A DNA stretch of 64,000 nt, taken from Sphingomonas sp. Leaf21. Lineage in GTDB: Bacteria > Pseudomonadota > Alphaproteobacteria > Sphingomonadales > Sphingomonadaceae. Below, piece after piece: positions 53,095 through 61,993 of the stretch; the first letter of the stretch is position 1; the number at the start of each line of letters is the position of its first letter. The position numbers and the translations under genes were made by a program. The notes beneath the pieces were generated by a model. The model was given only the letters and a program-made list of their open reading frames with translations. It was not told the DNA's origin and made no database searches. The stretch spans positions 124,001-188,000 of the forward strand of contig NZ_CAKASM010000002.1 in assembly GCF_916858675.1 (NCBI RefSeq). The letters run 5' to 3'.

Positions 53095-53196
53095 GGAGGT
53101 TGCCGTCCTTCTCGTTTCTCCACCGACATCGGCCATTTCGGGAATTGCGAAGCGGGAACGGGTTTCGGGAAAGCAGCCGTGCCCTAGAGTGTCACC

Positions 53197-53748
53197 ATGA
53201 AGATCATGTTCGCCATGCTGCTGGCGTCGGTTGCAGCCGGGGCGCAGGCAAAGGCAGCGCAAACACAGCCGAGTGAGAGTACAGCGATGAACAACGCCGC
53301 AGCCGTGATTACGGTGGATCACACGGGCTTTGCCGTATCGTCGCTGGACGAAGCCATTCGGTTTTGGACGGGAGCGCTCGGCTTCACACTTGAGCGACAA
53401 TCGGAGATGGGGGGCGACTTCCTGCATCAGGTGACCGGTGTCGACGATCCGGGTGTGAAAACGGCAATCGTCAGGGCACCAGGCGGTTACGCGATCGAAT
53501 TGTTGCAATATTCAAAAGGGCGGCAGAACGGGGCGGTGCCTTCCAGCGCGGGGGCGATTGGCGCGGCTCACCTGGCTATGACCGTGGAAGACATTCATGC
53601 CGCCATTGGCCGCGTCGAAGCGGCAGGATGGAAGGCCAAGGGTAGTCCTCTGCCAATCGCGGGTGGTCCACGGAAGGGGACTTTGGTGGCCTACGTCTCA
53701 GGCCCCGATCATATTACGATCGAGCTTATGCAGCCGCCAGCCCGGTGA
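53197..53748 (+). CDS. Exported VOC/glyoxalase-family protein
   Basis: A 183-residue protein whose N-terminus MKIMFAMLLASVAAGAQA looks like a signal peptide (cut after AQA, residue 18), which is unusual for a vicinal-oxygen-chelate protein. The VOC domain (about 38-180) contains DHTGFAVSSLDEAIRFW and the final strand HITIELMQ; candidate metal residues are His42, Glu101 (YAIELLQ) and Glu177. The local GC content seems lower than in neighbours, suggesting later acquisition. An internal ATG at 53287 would give a cytoplasmic form. The function could be glyoxalase, dioxygenase or resistance protein; none can be chosen. Confidence 0.75.
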   Translation: MKIMFAMLLASVAAGAQAKAAQTQPSESTAMNNAAAVITVDHTGFAVSSLDEAIRFWTGALGFTLERQSEMGGDFLHQVTGVDDPGVKTAIVRAPGGYAIELLQYSKGRQNGAVPSSAGAIGAAHLAMTVEDIHAAIGRVEAAGWKAKGSPLPIAGGPRKGTLVAYVSGPDHITIELMQPPAR

Positions 53749-53856
53749 TGGGCCTTTGGGGGGAGCTTTCCCATTGGGATCCTTTTCGGGAGACGCGCCT
53801 GAGCCCCCGGGCCGGGCATCTGGCTCCTTCCGCCCGATCGGCGTAAAGGCGCGCCC

Positions 53857-54798
53857 ATGATCCGCGTCTGTGCCCTTTACCGTTTCGCCGCCTTCCCCGA
53901 CCCCGCCGCGCTGCGCGAACCGCTGCTCGCCGTGGCCGAGGCGAACGGGATTCGCGGCACGCTGCTGCTCGCGGAGGAGGGGATCAACGGGACGGTTGCG
54001 GGAACGCATGACGGGATCGAGGCGCTGCTCGCGCATATCCGCACGCTGCCCGGGTGCGCCGATCTGGATTACAAGGACTCGACCGCCGAGACGATGCCGT
54101 TCCACCGGATGAAGGTGCGGTTGAAGCGCGAGATCGTGTCGATGGGCGTCGACGGCATCGACCCCACGCGCGAGGTCGGCACCTATGTTTCGGGCGAGGA
54201 CTGGAACGCGCTGATCGCCGACCCGGACACGCTGCTGATCGACACGCGCAACGATTACGAGGTCGCGATCGGCACGTTCGATGGCGCGGTCGATCCGGGG
54301 ACGAAGAGCTTTCGCGACTTCCCCGGCTGGTTTCGCGAGCATCGCGACGAACTGATGGCGGGCAAGTCGAAGGTCGCGATGTTCTGCACCGGCGGCATAC
54401 GCTGCGAAAAGGCGACCGCGTTCCTCAAGGCCGAAGGCGTGGCGGATGTCTTCCACCTCGACGGCGGCATCCTGAAATATCTGGAGACGATGCCCGAGGA
54501 GCGGAGCCGCTGGAACGGCGAATGCTTCGTCTTCGACGCGCGGGTCGCGGTCGGGCATGGGCTGTCGCAGGGGGTTCATAGCCTGTGCCATGGCTGCCGG
54601 ATGCCGGTCGGGCCCGAGGACATGGCCTCGCCGCTCTATGTCGAGGGGGTGAGTTGCCCCGCCTGTCACGGCACGCGGGGTGCGGAGCGGCTGGCCGCCT
54701 ATGCCGAGCGGCACCGCCAGGAGGCGCTGGCGGCGGCGCGCGGGGTGGCGCATGTCGGCGCGCGTTATCCCGATCGCGACGAACCGCCCGCGTCGTGA
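53857..54798 (+). CDS. trhO: tRNA uridine(34) hydroxylase TrhO, rhodanese family
   Basis: A 313-residue protein with an N-terminal ferredoxin-like domain ([14 protein letters not shown]), a central rhodanese domain with active Cys177 in [11 protein letters not shown], and a C-terminal cysteine-rich tail (CHGCRMPV and CPACHG) likely to bind zinc. The E. coli homologue YceA/TrhO oxygenates uridine 34 in tRNA to 5-hydroxyuridine. All family motifs are intact and the length is normal. Confidence 0.9.
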   Translation: MIRVCALYRFAAFPDPAALREPLLAVAEANGIRGTLLLAEEGINGTVAGTHDGIEALLAHIRTLPGCADLDYKDSTAETMPFHRMKVRLKREIVSMGVDGIDPTREVGTYVSGEDWNALIADPDTLLIDTRNDYEVAIGTFDGAVDPGTKSFRDFPGWFREHRDELMAGKSKVAMFCTGGIRCEKATAFLKAEGVADVFHLDGGILKYLETMPEERSRWNGECFVFDARVAVGHGLSQGVHSLCHGCRMPVGPEDMASPLYVEGVSCPACHGTRGAERLAAYAERHRQEALAAARGVAHVGARYPDRDEPPAS

Positions 54799-54863
54799 TG
54801 CGCAACTGAGCCCAAGCGGGTGGCAAGCGGGGGCGAACCTGCTACACGGGCCCGCGTAAAATC

Positions 54864-57362
54864 ATGGCCGTCGAACCTTTTTCCCCGCCCGAGACCCCCG
54901 AAACGCCGCGTCGCCCGCTCTGGCGGCGCTGGTGGCTGAGGCTGCTTGCCGCGCTGGCGCTGCTGCTGGCGATCGGGGCGGGCGTCTTCTGGCTGGTGTT
55001 CATGCGCGACCTGCCGTCGGTCGATGCGCTCAAGGCCTATGAGCCGCCGCTGCCCACCCATGTCCGGGGCAGCGACGGCGCGCCGATCCAGTCCTATGCG
55101 CGCGAGCGCCGGGTCGAGCTGTCGTTCCAGGAATATCCGCCGCTCCTGATCCGCGCCTTCCTGGCGGCGGAGGACAAGAGTTTCTTCGAACATGGCGGCG
55201 TCGACTATCCGGGGCTGGCGGGCGCGGTGCTCGACTATGCCAAGAAATGGGGCACCGGGCGGCGCGCGCGCGGCGGATCGACCATCACCCAGCAGGTCGC
55301 CAAGAACCTGTTGATCGGCAACGCCTATTCCCCGACGCGCAAGGTGCGCGAGGCGATCCTGGCCTATAAGATCGAGAGCGCGCTCAGCAAGCAGCAGATC
55401 CTGGAGCTGTATCTCAACCAGATCGCGCTGGGGCGCAACGCCTTCGGCGTCGAGGCGGCGTCACATGCCTATTTCGACAAGGAACTCAACGAGCTGACGC
55501 TGGCGCAGATGGCGTATCTGGCGCTGTTGCCCAAGGGCCCGTCCAATTACGATCCGGTCCGCCACCCCGACCGCGCGCTGGGCCGCCGGGCCTATGTGCT
55601 GGGCGAGATGCTGCGCAACAACTTCATCACCCGCGCGCAATATCAGGAAGCGATGACGGAGCCGCTCGGCACCGTGCTGCGTCGGACGCCCAAATATGCG
55701 CAGGTCGGCGGCTATTTCGTCGAGGAGGTCCGCCGCGCGCTCATCAAGCAGTTCGGCGAGACGGCGAAGACGGGACCGCACAGCGTCTATGAGGGCGGAC
55801 TGTGGGTGCGCAGCTCGCTCGATACGCGGTTGCAGGACCTGGCGACACAGGCGCTGCGCGACGGGCTGGTCCGGTTCGAGGGCGGGCGTGGCTGGGCCGG
55901 GCCGCTTCGCCATGTCGACCTCGACGGCGACAATTGGCAGCAGGCGCTGCTCAACACCAATATCGGGCTCGACTATCGCGACTGGCGCGCGGGGATCGTC
56001 ACCGCCAAGTCGTCGGCCGACGCGACGATCGGCTTCGCCAATGGCCGCACCGGCACGCTGCCCCGTTCGGGCGCGCAGATGCCGCGCCGGGGCAGCGCCG
56101 CGACCGCGTTCAGCGCGTTGCAGGTCGGCGATATCGTCGCGGTCGCGCCGGAGGGCAGCGTCTTCGGCCTTCGTTCCGTCCCGCGTATCTCGGGCGGGTT
56201 CGTGGTCGAGGAACCGGCGACGGGCCGCGTGCTGGCGATGCAGGGCGGGTTCGACGCACGGCTCCAGGCGTTCAACCGCGCGACCCAGGCCGAGCGCCAG
56301 CCGGGCTCGACGATCAAGCCGATCGTCTATTCCGCCGCGCTCAACCAGGGGATGACGCCCGCCTCGATCATCGTCGACGGACCCTTCTGCGTCGACCAGG
56401 GGGCGGGGCTGGGCACCAAGTGCTTCCGCAACTTCGGCAATTCGGCGGGTGCCGGGCCGCACACGATGCGCTGGGGCATCGAGCAGTCGCGCAACCTGAT
56501 GACCGTGCGGACCGCGTCGACGGTCGGCATGAAGAATGTCGTCGCGACGATCAAGCAGATGGGGATCGGCGACTTCCCGCCCTATCTCGCCTATGCGCTG
56601 GGCGCGGGCGAGACGACGGTGGGGCAGATGGTCAACGCCTATGCCATCCTCGCCAATAACGGGCGTGGCGGCGCGCCCTCGCTGATCGACTTCGCACAGG
56701 ACCGGCATGGCAAGGTGATCTGGCCGGAGAACTGGCATGCCTGCGACCGCTGCAACGCGGCGGATTATGACGGCAAGCCGATGCCGCGCCCGGTCTCGCA
56801 TCAGCGTCAGGTGCTCGATGCGATGACCGCCTATCAGATGGTCCATATCACCGAGGGCGTGATCCAGCGCGGCACCGCGACCGGCCTGCGTGACCTGGAC
56901 CGCCCGATGTTCGGCAAGACCGGCACCAACAACGGCCCGACCGATGTCTGGTTCGTCGGCGGCACGCCGCAGTTCGTCGGCGGGCTCTATATCGGCTATG
57001 ACCATCCGCGCTCGCTGGGCGGCTATGCGCAGGGCGGCACGGTCGCGGTGCCGATCTTCCGCCAGTTCGCCGAAAAGGCCTATGAGGGGCTGGAGAAGCT
57101 GCCCTTCCGCGCGTCGCCGGGCATTCGGATGGTGCGGATCGATCGGGCGAGCGGTCGACCGGTCTTCGGCACCTTCCCCACCGGCGACGATCCCAAGCCC
57201 GCCGTCATCTGGGAAGCGTTCAAGCCCGAGAGCGAGCCGCGCCGCCGCGCCCGCCGCAATGCCGAGGCGGCCACCACCGCCCCGGCGACCCCCGCCGGGC
57301 CCGCCACGCCCGCGCCGCCGCGCGACAGCGATTTCTTGCAAAGGGAAGGCGGAATCTACTAG
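54864..57362 (+). CDS. mrcA: Penicillin-binding protein 1A (bifunctional)
   Basis: An 832-residue murein polymerase and crosslinker anchored by one helix (about 25-47). The glycosyltransferase domain has catalytic Glu103 in AAEDKSFFEHGG and GGSTITQQVAKN. The transpeptidase domain has Ser482 in PGSTIKP, SRN in EQSRNL, and Lys685 in KTGT. A Cys pair (ACDRC, about residues 630-633) lies in the transpeptidase, possibly a disulfide. The C-terminal 60 residues are Arg/Ala/Pro-rich and flexible. No regulatory partner is adjacent; prfB follows 66 bases later. Confidence 0.93.
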   Translation: MAVEPFSPPETPETPRRPLWRRWWLRLLAALALLLAIGAGVFWLVFMRDLPSVDALKAYEPPLPTHVRGSDGAPIQSYARERRVELSFQEYPPLLIRAFLAAEDKSFFEHGGVDYPGLAGAVLDYAKKWGTGRRARGGSTITQQVAKNLLIGNAYSPTRKVREAILAYKIESALSKQQILELYLNQIALGRNAFGVEAASHAYFDKELNELTLAQMAYLALLPKGPSNYDPVRHPDRALGRRAYVLGEMLRNNFITRAQYQEAMTEPLGTVLRRTPKYAQVGGYFVEEVRRALIKQFGETAKTGPHSVYEGGLWVRSSLDTRLQDLATQALRDGLVRFEGGRGWAGPLRHVDLDGDNWQQALLNTNIGLDYRDWRAGIVTAKSSADATIGFANGRTGTLPRSGAQMPRRGSAATAFSALQVGDIVAVAPEGSVFGLRSVPRISGGFVVEEPATGRVLAMQGGFDARLQAFNRATQAERQPGSTIKPIVYSAALNQGMTPASIIVDGPFCVDQGAGLGTKCFRNFGNSAGAGPHTMRWGIEQSRNLMTVRTASTVGMKNVVATIKQMGIGDFPPYLAYALGAGETTVGQMVNAYAILANNGRGGAPSLIDFAQDRHGKVIWPENWHACDRCNAADYDGKPMPRPVSHQRQVLDAMTAYQMVHITEGVIQRGTATGLRDLDRPMFGKTGTNNGPTDVWFVGGTPQFVGGLYIGYDHPRSLGGYAQGGTVAVPIFRQFAEKAYEGLEKLPFRASPGIRMVRIDRASGRPVFGTFPTGDDPKPAVIWEAFKPESEPRRRARRNAEAATTAPATPAGPATPAPPRDSDFLQREGGIY

Positions 57363-57428
57363 CCCGCTTCCCATATTGATTTCCTCCGCCCGCCAATGGG
57401 CGGTGTACGACCGATTCGGAGAATATTC

Positions 57429-58556
57429 ATGCGCGCTGAAGCGCAGGCTCATGTCGACACGATCAAGGACGCCCTGGAGCTGCTGCGCCGCTTCCTCGAC
57501 TGGGACCGCGCGCTGCGCCGCCTGGACGAGCTGAACGCGCGCGTCGAGGACCAGGCGCTGTGGAACGATCCCAAGCAGGCGCAGGCCGTGATGCGCGAGC
57601 GTCGTCGCCTGGACGAGGCGATCACCGCCACCCGCGCCATCGAGAACGAGCTGTCGGGCACGGTCGAGCTGATCGAGCTGGCCGAGATGGAGGGCGACGA
57701 AGAGCTGGAGAAGGAAGCCGTCTCCAGCCTGGGCGAACTGGCGCGCAAGGCGGAGGGCGACAAGGTCAAGGCGCTGCTGGCGGGCGAGGCCGACGCCAAT
57801 GACAGCTATATCGAGATCAACGCGGGCGCTGGCGGTACCGAGAGCCAGGACTGGGCCGGGATGCTCCAGCGCATGTATACGCGCTGGGCCGAGCGGCACG
57901 GCATGAAGGTCGAACTGATCGACTATCATGCGGGCGAACAGGCGGGGATCAAGTCGGCCACGCTGCTGGTCAAGGGCGAGAACGCCTATGGCTACGCCAA
58001 GGTCGAATCGGGCGTCCACCGGCTGGTCCGGATCAGCCCATACGACTCCGCCGCGCGTCGCCACACCAGCTTTTCGAGCGTGTGGGTCTATCCGGTGATC
58101 GACGACAATATCGAGGTCGAGATCAACGAGAGCGAGCTGCGCATCGACACCTATCGCGCGTCGGGTGCGGGTGGTCAGCACATCAACACCACCGACTCGG
58201 CGGTGCGCATCACCCACTTGCCGACCGGCATCGTGGTGCAGTGCCAGAACCAGCGTTCGCAGCACAAGAACAAGGCCGAGGCCTATAACCAGCTTCGCGC
58301 GCGGCTGTACGAGCGCGAACTGGCCGAGCGCGAGGCGGTGGCCAATGCGGAGAACGCGACCAAGACCGATATCGGCTGGGGTCACCAGATCCGCTCCTAT
58401 GTGCTCCAGCCCTATCAGCTGGTGAAGGATTTGCGCACGGGGGTGACCTCGACCGCGCCGGGTGACGTGCTCGACGGCGACCTCGACACGTTCATGGCGG
58501 CGGCGTTATCGCAGCGGGTGACCGGTGAGGCGGTCGCGGTGGAGGATGTGGACTGA
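57429..58556 (+). CDS. prfB: Peptide chain release factor 2
   Basis: A 375-residue class I release factor that ends translation at UGA and UAA. The catalytic GGQ is at 248-250 in SGAGGQHINTTDSA. The codon-reading tripeptide, SPF in E. coli, reads SPY at 203-205 (RISPYDSAARRH); from memory this is the usual alphaproteobacterial form. The gene is continuous, so the programmed +1 frameshift and in-frame UGA used to control E. coli prfB are absent. ATG 57429 follows the weak GGAGAAT at 57419-57425. A methyltransferase gene follows at one base distance, but it is not PrmC. Confidence 0.95.
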   Translation: MRAEAQAHVDTIKDALELLRRFLDWDRALRRLDELNARVEDQALWNDPKQAQAVMRERRRLDEAITATRAIENELSGTVELIELAEMEGDEELEKEAVSSLGELARKAEGDKVKALLAGEADANDSYIEINAGAGGTESQDWAGMLQRMYTRWAERHGMKVELIDYHAGEQAGIKSATLLVKGENAYGYAKVESGVHRLVRISPYDSAARRHTSFSSVWVYPVIDDNIEVEINESELRIDTYRASGAGGQHINTTDSAVRITHLPTGIVVQCQNQRSQHKNKAEAYNQLRARLYERELAEREAVANAENATKTDIGWGHQIRSYVLQPYQLVKDLRTGVTSTAPGDVLDGDLDTFMAAALSQRVTGEAVAVEDVD

Positions 58557-58557
58557 G

Positions 58558-59307
58558 ATGCGGAGGCGGGGGCCTGTGCTGGCGGCGGCCGCGCTGTTCA
58601 TCGCGCTGGGGGGCGCGGTGGCGGGATGCGACGGTTCCAAGCCGCTGATCCAGCAGCATGACGACGAGGAGCAGCCGGGGCCCTTCCCGGCGGCGGACCG
58701 CCCGGTCGCCGATGTCGTGTCGTCGCGCTGGTCCAACGAGGATGCGCGCGACCGGCTGCGCGAGGCGGATCAGGTCATGAACCGGGCGAAGATCCGTCCC
58801 GGCATGACCGTCGCCGATATCGGCGCGGGCGAGGGTTACTACACCGTTCGCCTGGCTCAGCGGGTCGGCAAGAACGGCCGCGTGCTGGCCGAGGACATCG
58901 TCGCCGCGTGGCGCGACCGGCTTGCCGAGCGCGTCTCGCGCGAGCGGCTGGACAATGTCAGCGTCCGGCTGGGCGAGCCCGCCGATCCAAAGCTCCCGCC
59001 CGACAGCTTCGACCGCGTGATGATGGTCCACATGTATCACGAGATCGAGCAGCCCTATGAATTCCTCTGGCGGCTCTTCCCCGCGCTGAAGAAGGACGGG
59101 CTGGTCGTGGTGGTCGATGCCGATCGCCGCACCAAGGCGCACGGCACGCCGCCCGCGCTCCTGAAATGCGAGTTCGAGGCGGTCGGCTTCACCCAGGTCT
59201 CGTTCGAGAACATGCCTTCGGCTGGCGGCTATCTGGCGACCTTCCAGGCCACCGGGCCGCGTCCCGAGCCGGGCGCGATCCGCCCGTGCCGTATGCAGGA
59301 AAACTGA
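58558..59307 (+). CDS. Lipoprotein-signal SAM methyltransferase-like protein
   Basis: A 249-residue protein that starts one base after the prfB stop. The N-terminus is a lipoprotein signal (FIALGGAVAGC, Cys24). After a linker, a class I methyltransferase fold follows with the SAM loop VADIGAGEGYYT (D87-G93) and the strands VMMVHMYHEIEQP and DGLVVVVDAD. A methyltransferase outside the cytoplasm would lack SAM, so either the signal is a membrane anchor facing inward, SAM binding is lost, or the fold serves another purpose. I recall similar exported methyltransferase-like proteins in sphingomonads, without a known role. Confidence 0.78.
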   Translation: MRRRGPVLAAAALFIALGGAVAGCDGSKPLIQQHDDEEQPGPFPAADRPVADVVSSRWSNEDARDRLREADQVMNRAKIRPGMTVADIGAGEGYYTVRLAQRVGKNGRVLAEDIVAAWRDRLAERVSRERLDNVSVRLGEPADPKLPPDSFDRVMMVHMYHEIEQPYEFLWRLFPALKKDGLVVVVDADRRTKAHGTPPALLKCEFEAVGFTQVSFENMPSAGGYLATFQATGPRPEPGAIRPCRMQEN

Positions 59308-59430
59308 GCCGCCCGGTCGCCCCCGGCTGCGGGACGGATTTGCAACCTGACAGCTTTGTCATGCATTGATCCGGTATCGGCCCGCCTCGGTGCCGATACG
59401 CCACCGGCCAGCATGGGCCGGGGCCCGCAG

Positions 59431-59436
59431 AAGGAG
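59431..59436 (+). promoter_or_regulatory. Ribosome binding site deciding the start of the 148-residue exported protein
   Basis: AAGGAG at 59431-59436 stands directly before three consecutive ATGs (59437, 59440, 59443). Only the third has a usable spacing of six bases, so translation should start at 59443. Confidence 0.7.
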
Positions 59437-59442
59437 ATGATG

Positions 59443-59889
59443 ATGAATACGCTTCTGGTCGTCGGACTGTTACTCGGTGGCGTGGCGGCCTCCGATGCCG
59501 CACTCGAACACCGGGTTCAGCTCGACCATCATTCGGGGCCGGTCGCGGTCCGCTACAGCGCCGATGTCGGCGTGACCCACAAGCAGATCGGCGCGGTCAC
59601 CACCGGTGGTCGTCCCTCGACCCTGCGTTGCCAGTGGAGCGCCAACGTCACCGTCCACCGCGAGGCACGCGCGGGCAACGGCGCCGCACTGCTCCGCAGC
59701 GCCAGCAGCGACGGCGTGATGCAGGGCAGCCGTCCCGGCTGGTGCAGCGCCAACCGCAACGCCATTGCGCAGGAAGTCGCCGAGCGGCAGGACTCGGTCC
59801 GCGACCACCTTCAGGCGGTCGCCCAGGAGGACCATGGCTTGCTGCGCGCCGAGATGGACCGACTTCATGCCGAGACGCGCGCTGGATGA
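59443..59889 (+). CDS. Small exported hypothetical protein, partner of TorF-like porin
   Basis: A 148-residue protein with signal peptide MNTLLVVGLLLGGVAASDA. The mature part has a beta-rich centre (PVAVRYSADVGVTHKQIG, LRCQWSANVTVHRE) and an alpha-helical tail (about 105-145). Two cysteines, 63 and 101, may form a disulfide. I do not recognise the family. The stop overlaps the ATG of the following porin-like gene (ATGA at 59886-59889), so the two are coupled and probably act together at the outer membrane. Confidence 0.65.
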   Translation: MNTLLVVGLLLGGVAASDAALEHRVQLDHHSGPVAVRYSADVGVTHKQIGAVTTGGRPSTLRCQWSANVTVHREARAGNGAALLRSASSDGVMQGSRPGWCSANRNAIAQEVAERQDSVRDHLQAVAQEDHGLLRAEMDRLHAETRAG

Positions 59890-60638
59890 GAATGGATATG
59901 AAGATCATGTGGGCCGCCATCGTCACGGTGGCTCCGATGCTGGCCGCGATCCCCGCCGCCGCGCAGCAACGCCCCGCGATCGGGGTGGAACTGGATAGCG
60001 ATGAGAACCGGCGCGGCCTGAGCTGGAGCGGGGGGCGGGTGTCGCCCTCCGCCGACATCTTCGTGACCAGCGGCGCGCTCGAGGCGAGCGGCCGGATCGT
60101 GTCGCTGCGCGATTCGGACCGGCACGGCGGCGCGGAGGTGGTGGGGGATGTGAGCCTTGGCGCCAGCACGACGCTGGGCCTCGTCACGTTGCGCGGCCGG
60201 GTGACCGGGCATCTCTTCGGCGGAGCGGGCTTCGACGCCGATTATTATGAGCTTGGCGGATCGGCGGCCTATACGCTGGGCCCGGTCAATGTCGATGCGG
60301 GCGCCGACTATGCGCCGTCGCAGGATTCGATCGGCGGCGACAATCTCTATCTCCATGCCGGCGCGCAGGCGGGCATTCCCGGCACGCCCTGGACCGTGCT
60401 GGCGGGCGTCGGCCACTCCTCGGGCAAGACCGACGATCCGTTCCGCGCGGCGCGGCTTCGTCCCGGCGGCGACTATAGCGACTGGCGGCTGGGCGTGGAG
60501 CATGTGACGGGACCGATCACGCTGGGGCTCGACTATATCGGCACCGACGTATCCGAACGCGCCGCCGCCCCCTTCCTGCTCGCCGACGCGCGGCATTCGG
60601 GCGACCGTCTCGTCGGCCGCGTCCGGGTCAGTTTCTAG
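59886..60638 (+). CDS. TorF-family putative porin
   Basis: A 250-residue protein with a signal peptide (MKIMWAAIVTVAPMLAAI..., ending AAAQQ) and alternating hydrophobic strands to the C-terminal Phe (RVRVSF), typical of a small outer membrane barrel. The pattern SADIFVTSGALEASGR, YYELGGSAAYT and SDWRLGVEHV matches the TorF/gcw_chp family of putative porins. Start codons 59886, 59892 and 59898 are all in frame; the first overlaps the previous stop. The substrate is unknown. Confidence 0.72.
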   Translation: MRMDMKIMWAAIVTVAPMLAAIPAAAQQRPAIGVELDSDENRRGLSWSGGRVSPSADIFVTSGALEASGRIVSLRDSDRHGGAEVVGDVSLGASTTLGLVTLRGRVTGHLFGGAGFDADYYELGGSAAYTLGPVNVDAGADYAPSQDSIGGDNLYLHAGAQAGIPGTPWTVLAGVGHSSGKTDDPFRAARLRPGGDYSDWRLGVEHVTGPITLGLDYIGTDVSERAAAPFLLADARHSGDRLVGRVRVSF

Positions 60639-60669
60639 GCCCGCTCGACATTCAACCATGCCCGTCCTT

Positions 60670-60695
60670 CCCTCTCGCCTGTCCAGGAGAGAGGG
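60670..60695. terminator. Hairpin between convergent porin and RadC-like genes
   Basis: CCCTCTC at 60670-60676 pairs with GAGAGGG at 60689-60695 around a 12-base loop. It lies in the 71-base gap between convergent stops. Confidence 0.45.
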
Positions 60696-60709
60696 GGGGA
60701 ATGGAATCC

Positions 60710-61102
60710 TCACAACAAACCCTGCTCGTGCAGGCTGATGATCCCCGCGCCGGTGACGATCAGATGGTCGAGCAGCACCACGTCCAGCGCGGCGAGCCCT
60801 TGCGACAGTCGCCGGGTCAGCGCCAGGTCGGCGGCGCTGGGCCGGGTGTCGCCATCGGGGTGGTTGTGCGCGATCAGAACCGCCCGCGCGGCGAGCAACA
60901 GGGCATCGCGGGCGATTCGCGCGAACGGGACCGCGACCGAATCGTTACGGCCCCAGGCATGACGCAATCCCAATATGGTCCGTTCCCGACCTAAAAAAGC
61001 GACCCCGATCGCCTCCTGTCGCCCGCGGCCCAGCCCCGCGAACAGTCTGTGCGCGTCGTCTCTGGTACGAATCTGGCGGGGATAGGGGGGCATGAACGGC
61101 AT
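60710..61102 (-). CDS. JAB/MPN-domain-only RadC-like protein
   Basis: A 130-residue protein equal to the C-terminal JAB domain of RadC. The metal-site residues are complete: Glu30 (RQEAIGV), His79 and His81 in AHNHPDGD, Ser89 and Asp92 in PSAADLAL. The N-terminal helix-hairpin-helix region of normal RadC (about 220 residues) is missing. The start ATG 61102 has no room for it, since thyA begins divergently at 61199. RadC's function is unsettled; JAB domains are metallo-isopeptidases or scaffold proteins. This may be a trimmed RadC or a separate small family. Confidence 0.72.
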   Translation of the reverse strand: MPFMPPYPRQIRTRDDAHRLFAGLGRGRQEAIGVAFLGRERTILGLRHAWGRNDSVAVPFARIARDALLLAARAVLIAHNHPDGDTRPSAADLALTRRLSQGLAALDVVLLDHLIVTGAGIISLHEQGLL

Positions 61103-61198
61103 GGGCCGCTCTGCCGCGTGTCGCTCGTCCGGGCATCTTCGTCCCGCTCCGTTCCGGCGCGACTTGGCGGCGGGGCCGTGCGGCGCTAGGCGAAAGCG

Positions 61199-61993
61199 AT
61201 GCGGCAATATCTCGACCTCATGGACCGGGTGCTGACCCAGGGCGCCCAGCAGATGGACCGGACCGGCACGGGCACCCTGTCGGTTTTCGGCCACCAGATG
61301 CGCTTCGACCTGGCCAAGGGCTTTCCGGCGCTGACCACCAAGAAACTCCACCTCCGTTCGATCATCGTCGAGCTGCTGTGGTTCCTGCGCGGCGACACCA
61401 ATATTCGCTGGTTGCAGGATCGGAAGGTCAGCATCTGGGACGAATGGGCCGACGATCAGGGCGATCTTGGTCCGGTTTATGGGAAGCAATGGCGCGACTG
61501 GGCGACGGCGGACGGCCGCCATATCGATCAGATCGCCGAACTGATAGAGCAAATCCGCACCCAGCCCGCGTCGCGGCGACAGATCGTGTCGGCGTGGAAT
61601 CCGGGCGACCTGCACGCCATGGCGCTGGCACCGTGCCACTGCCTGTTCCAGACGCATGTCGCCGATGGGCGGTTGTCGCTGCAACTCTACCAGCGCTCGG
61701 CGGACATCTTCCTGGGCGTGCCGTTCAATATCGCCTCCTATGCGCTGCTCACCCATATGCTCGCGCAGCAATGCGATCTGGAAGTCGGCGAGTTCATCTG
61801 GACCGGCGGCGACTGCCACCTCTACCTCAACCATCTCGACCAGGCGCGGACCCAGCTCGCGCGCGAGCCCGGCCCGCTGCCGCGGCTGGAGATCATACGC
61901 CGCCCGCCCGCGATCGACGCCTATGAGCCCGAGGATTTCGTGCTCCACGACTATGTCGCGCAACCGCATATCAAGGCGGCGGTCGCGATATGA
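61199..61993 (+). CDS. thyA: Thymidylate synthase
   Basis: A 264-residue enzyme that methylates dUMP to dTMP with methylene-tetrahydrofolate. The nucleophile is Cys146 in LAPCHCLFQ, the same number and length as in E. coli ThyA. Phosphate-binding arginines ([10 protein letters not shown] region and [11 protein letters not shown]) and YLNHLDQAR are present. The ATG overlaps nothing upstream; the stop overlaps folA by four bases. This is the classic thyA-folA pair. Confidence 0.97.
   Translation: MRQYLDLMDRVLTQGAQQMDRTGTGTLSVFGHQMRFDLAKGFPALTTKKLHLRSIIVELLWFLRGDTNIRWLQDRKVSIWDEWADDQGDLGPVYGKQWRDWATADGRHIDQIAELIEQIRTQPASRRQIVSAWNPGDLHAMALAPCHCLFQTHVADGRLSLQLYQRSADIFLGVPFNIASYALLTHMLAQQCDLEVGEFIWTGGDCHLYLNHLDQARTQLAREPGPLPRLEIIRRPPAIDAYEPEDFVLHDYVAQPHIKAAVAI

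Noticed and set aside
57396..57520. Programmed frameshift site in prfB.
   Set aside because: The gene is continuous from the N-terminal helix onward, with no in-frame TGA.
55461..58385. Minus-strand open frame of 974 codons opposite PBP1A and prfB.
   Set aside because: It lies opposite two clearly identified genes, its translation is Arg/His/Asp-rich without domains, and long antisense frames are expected at this GC content.
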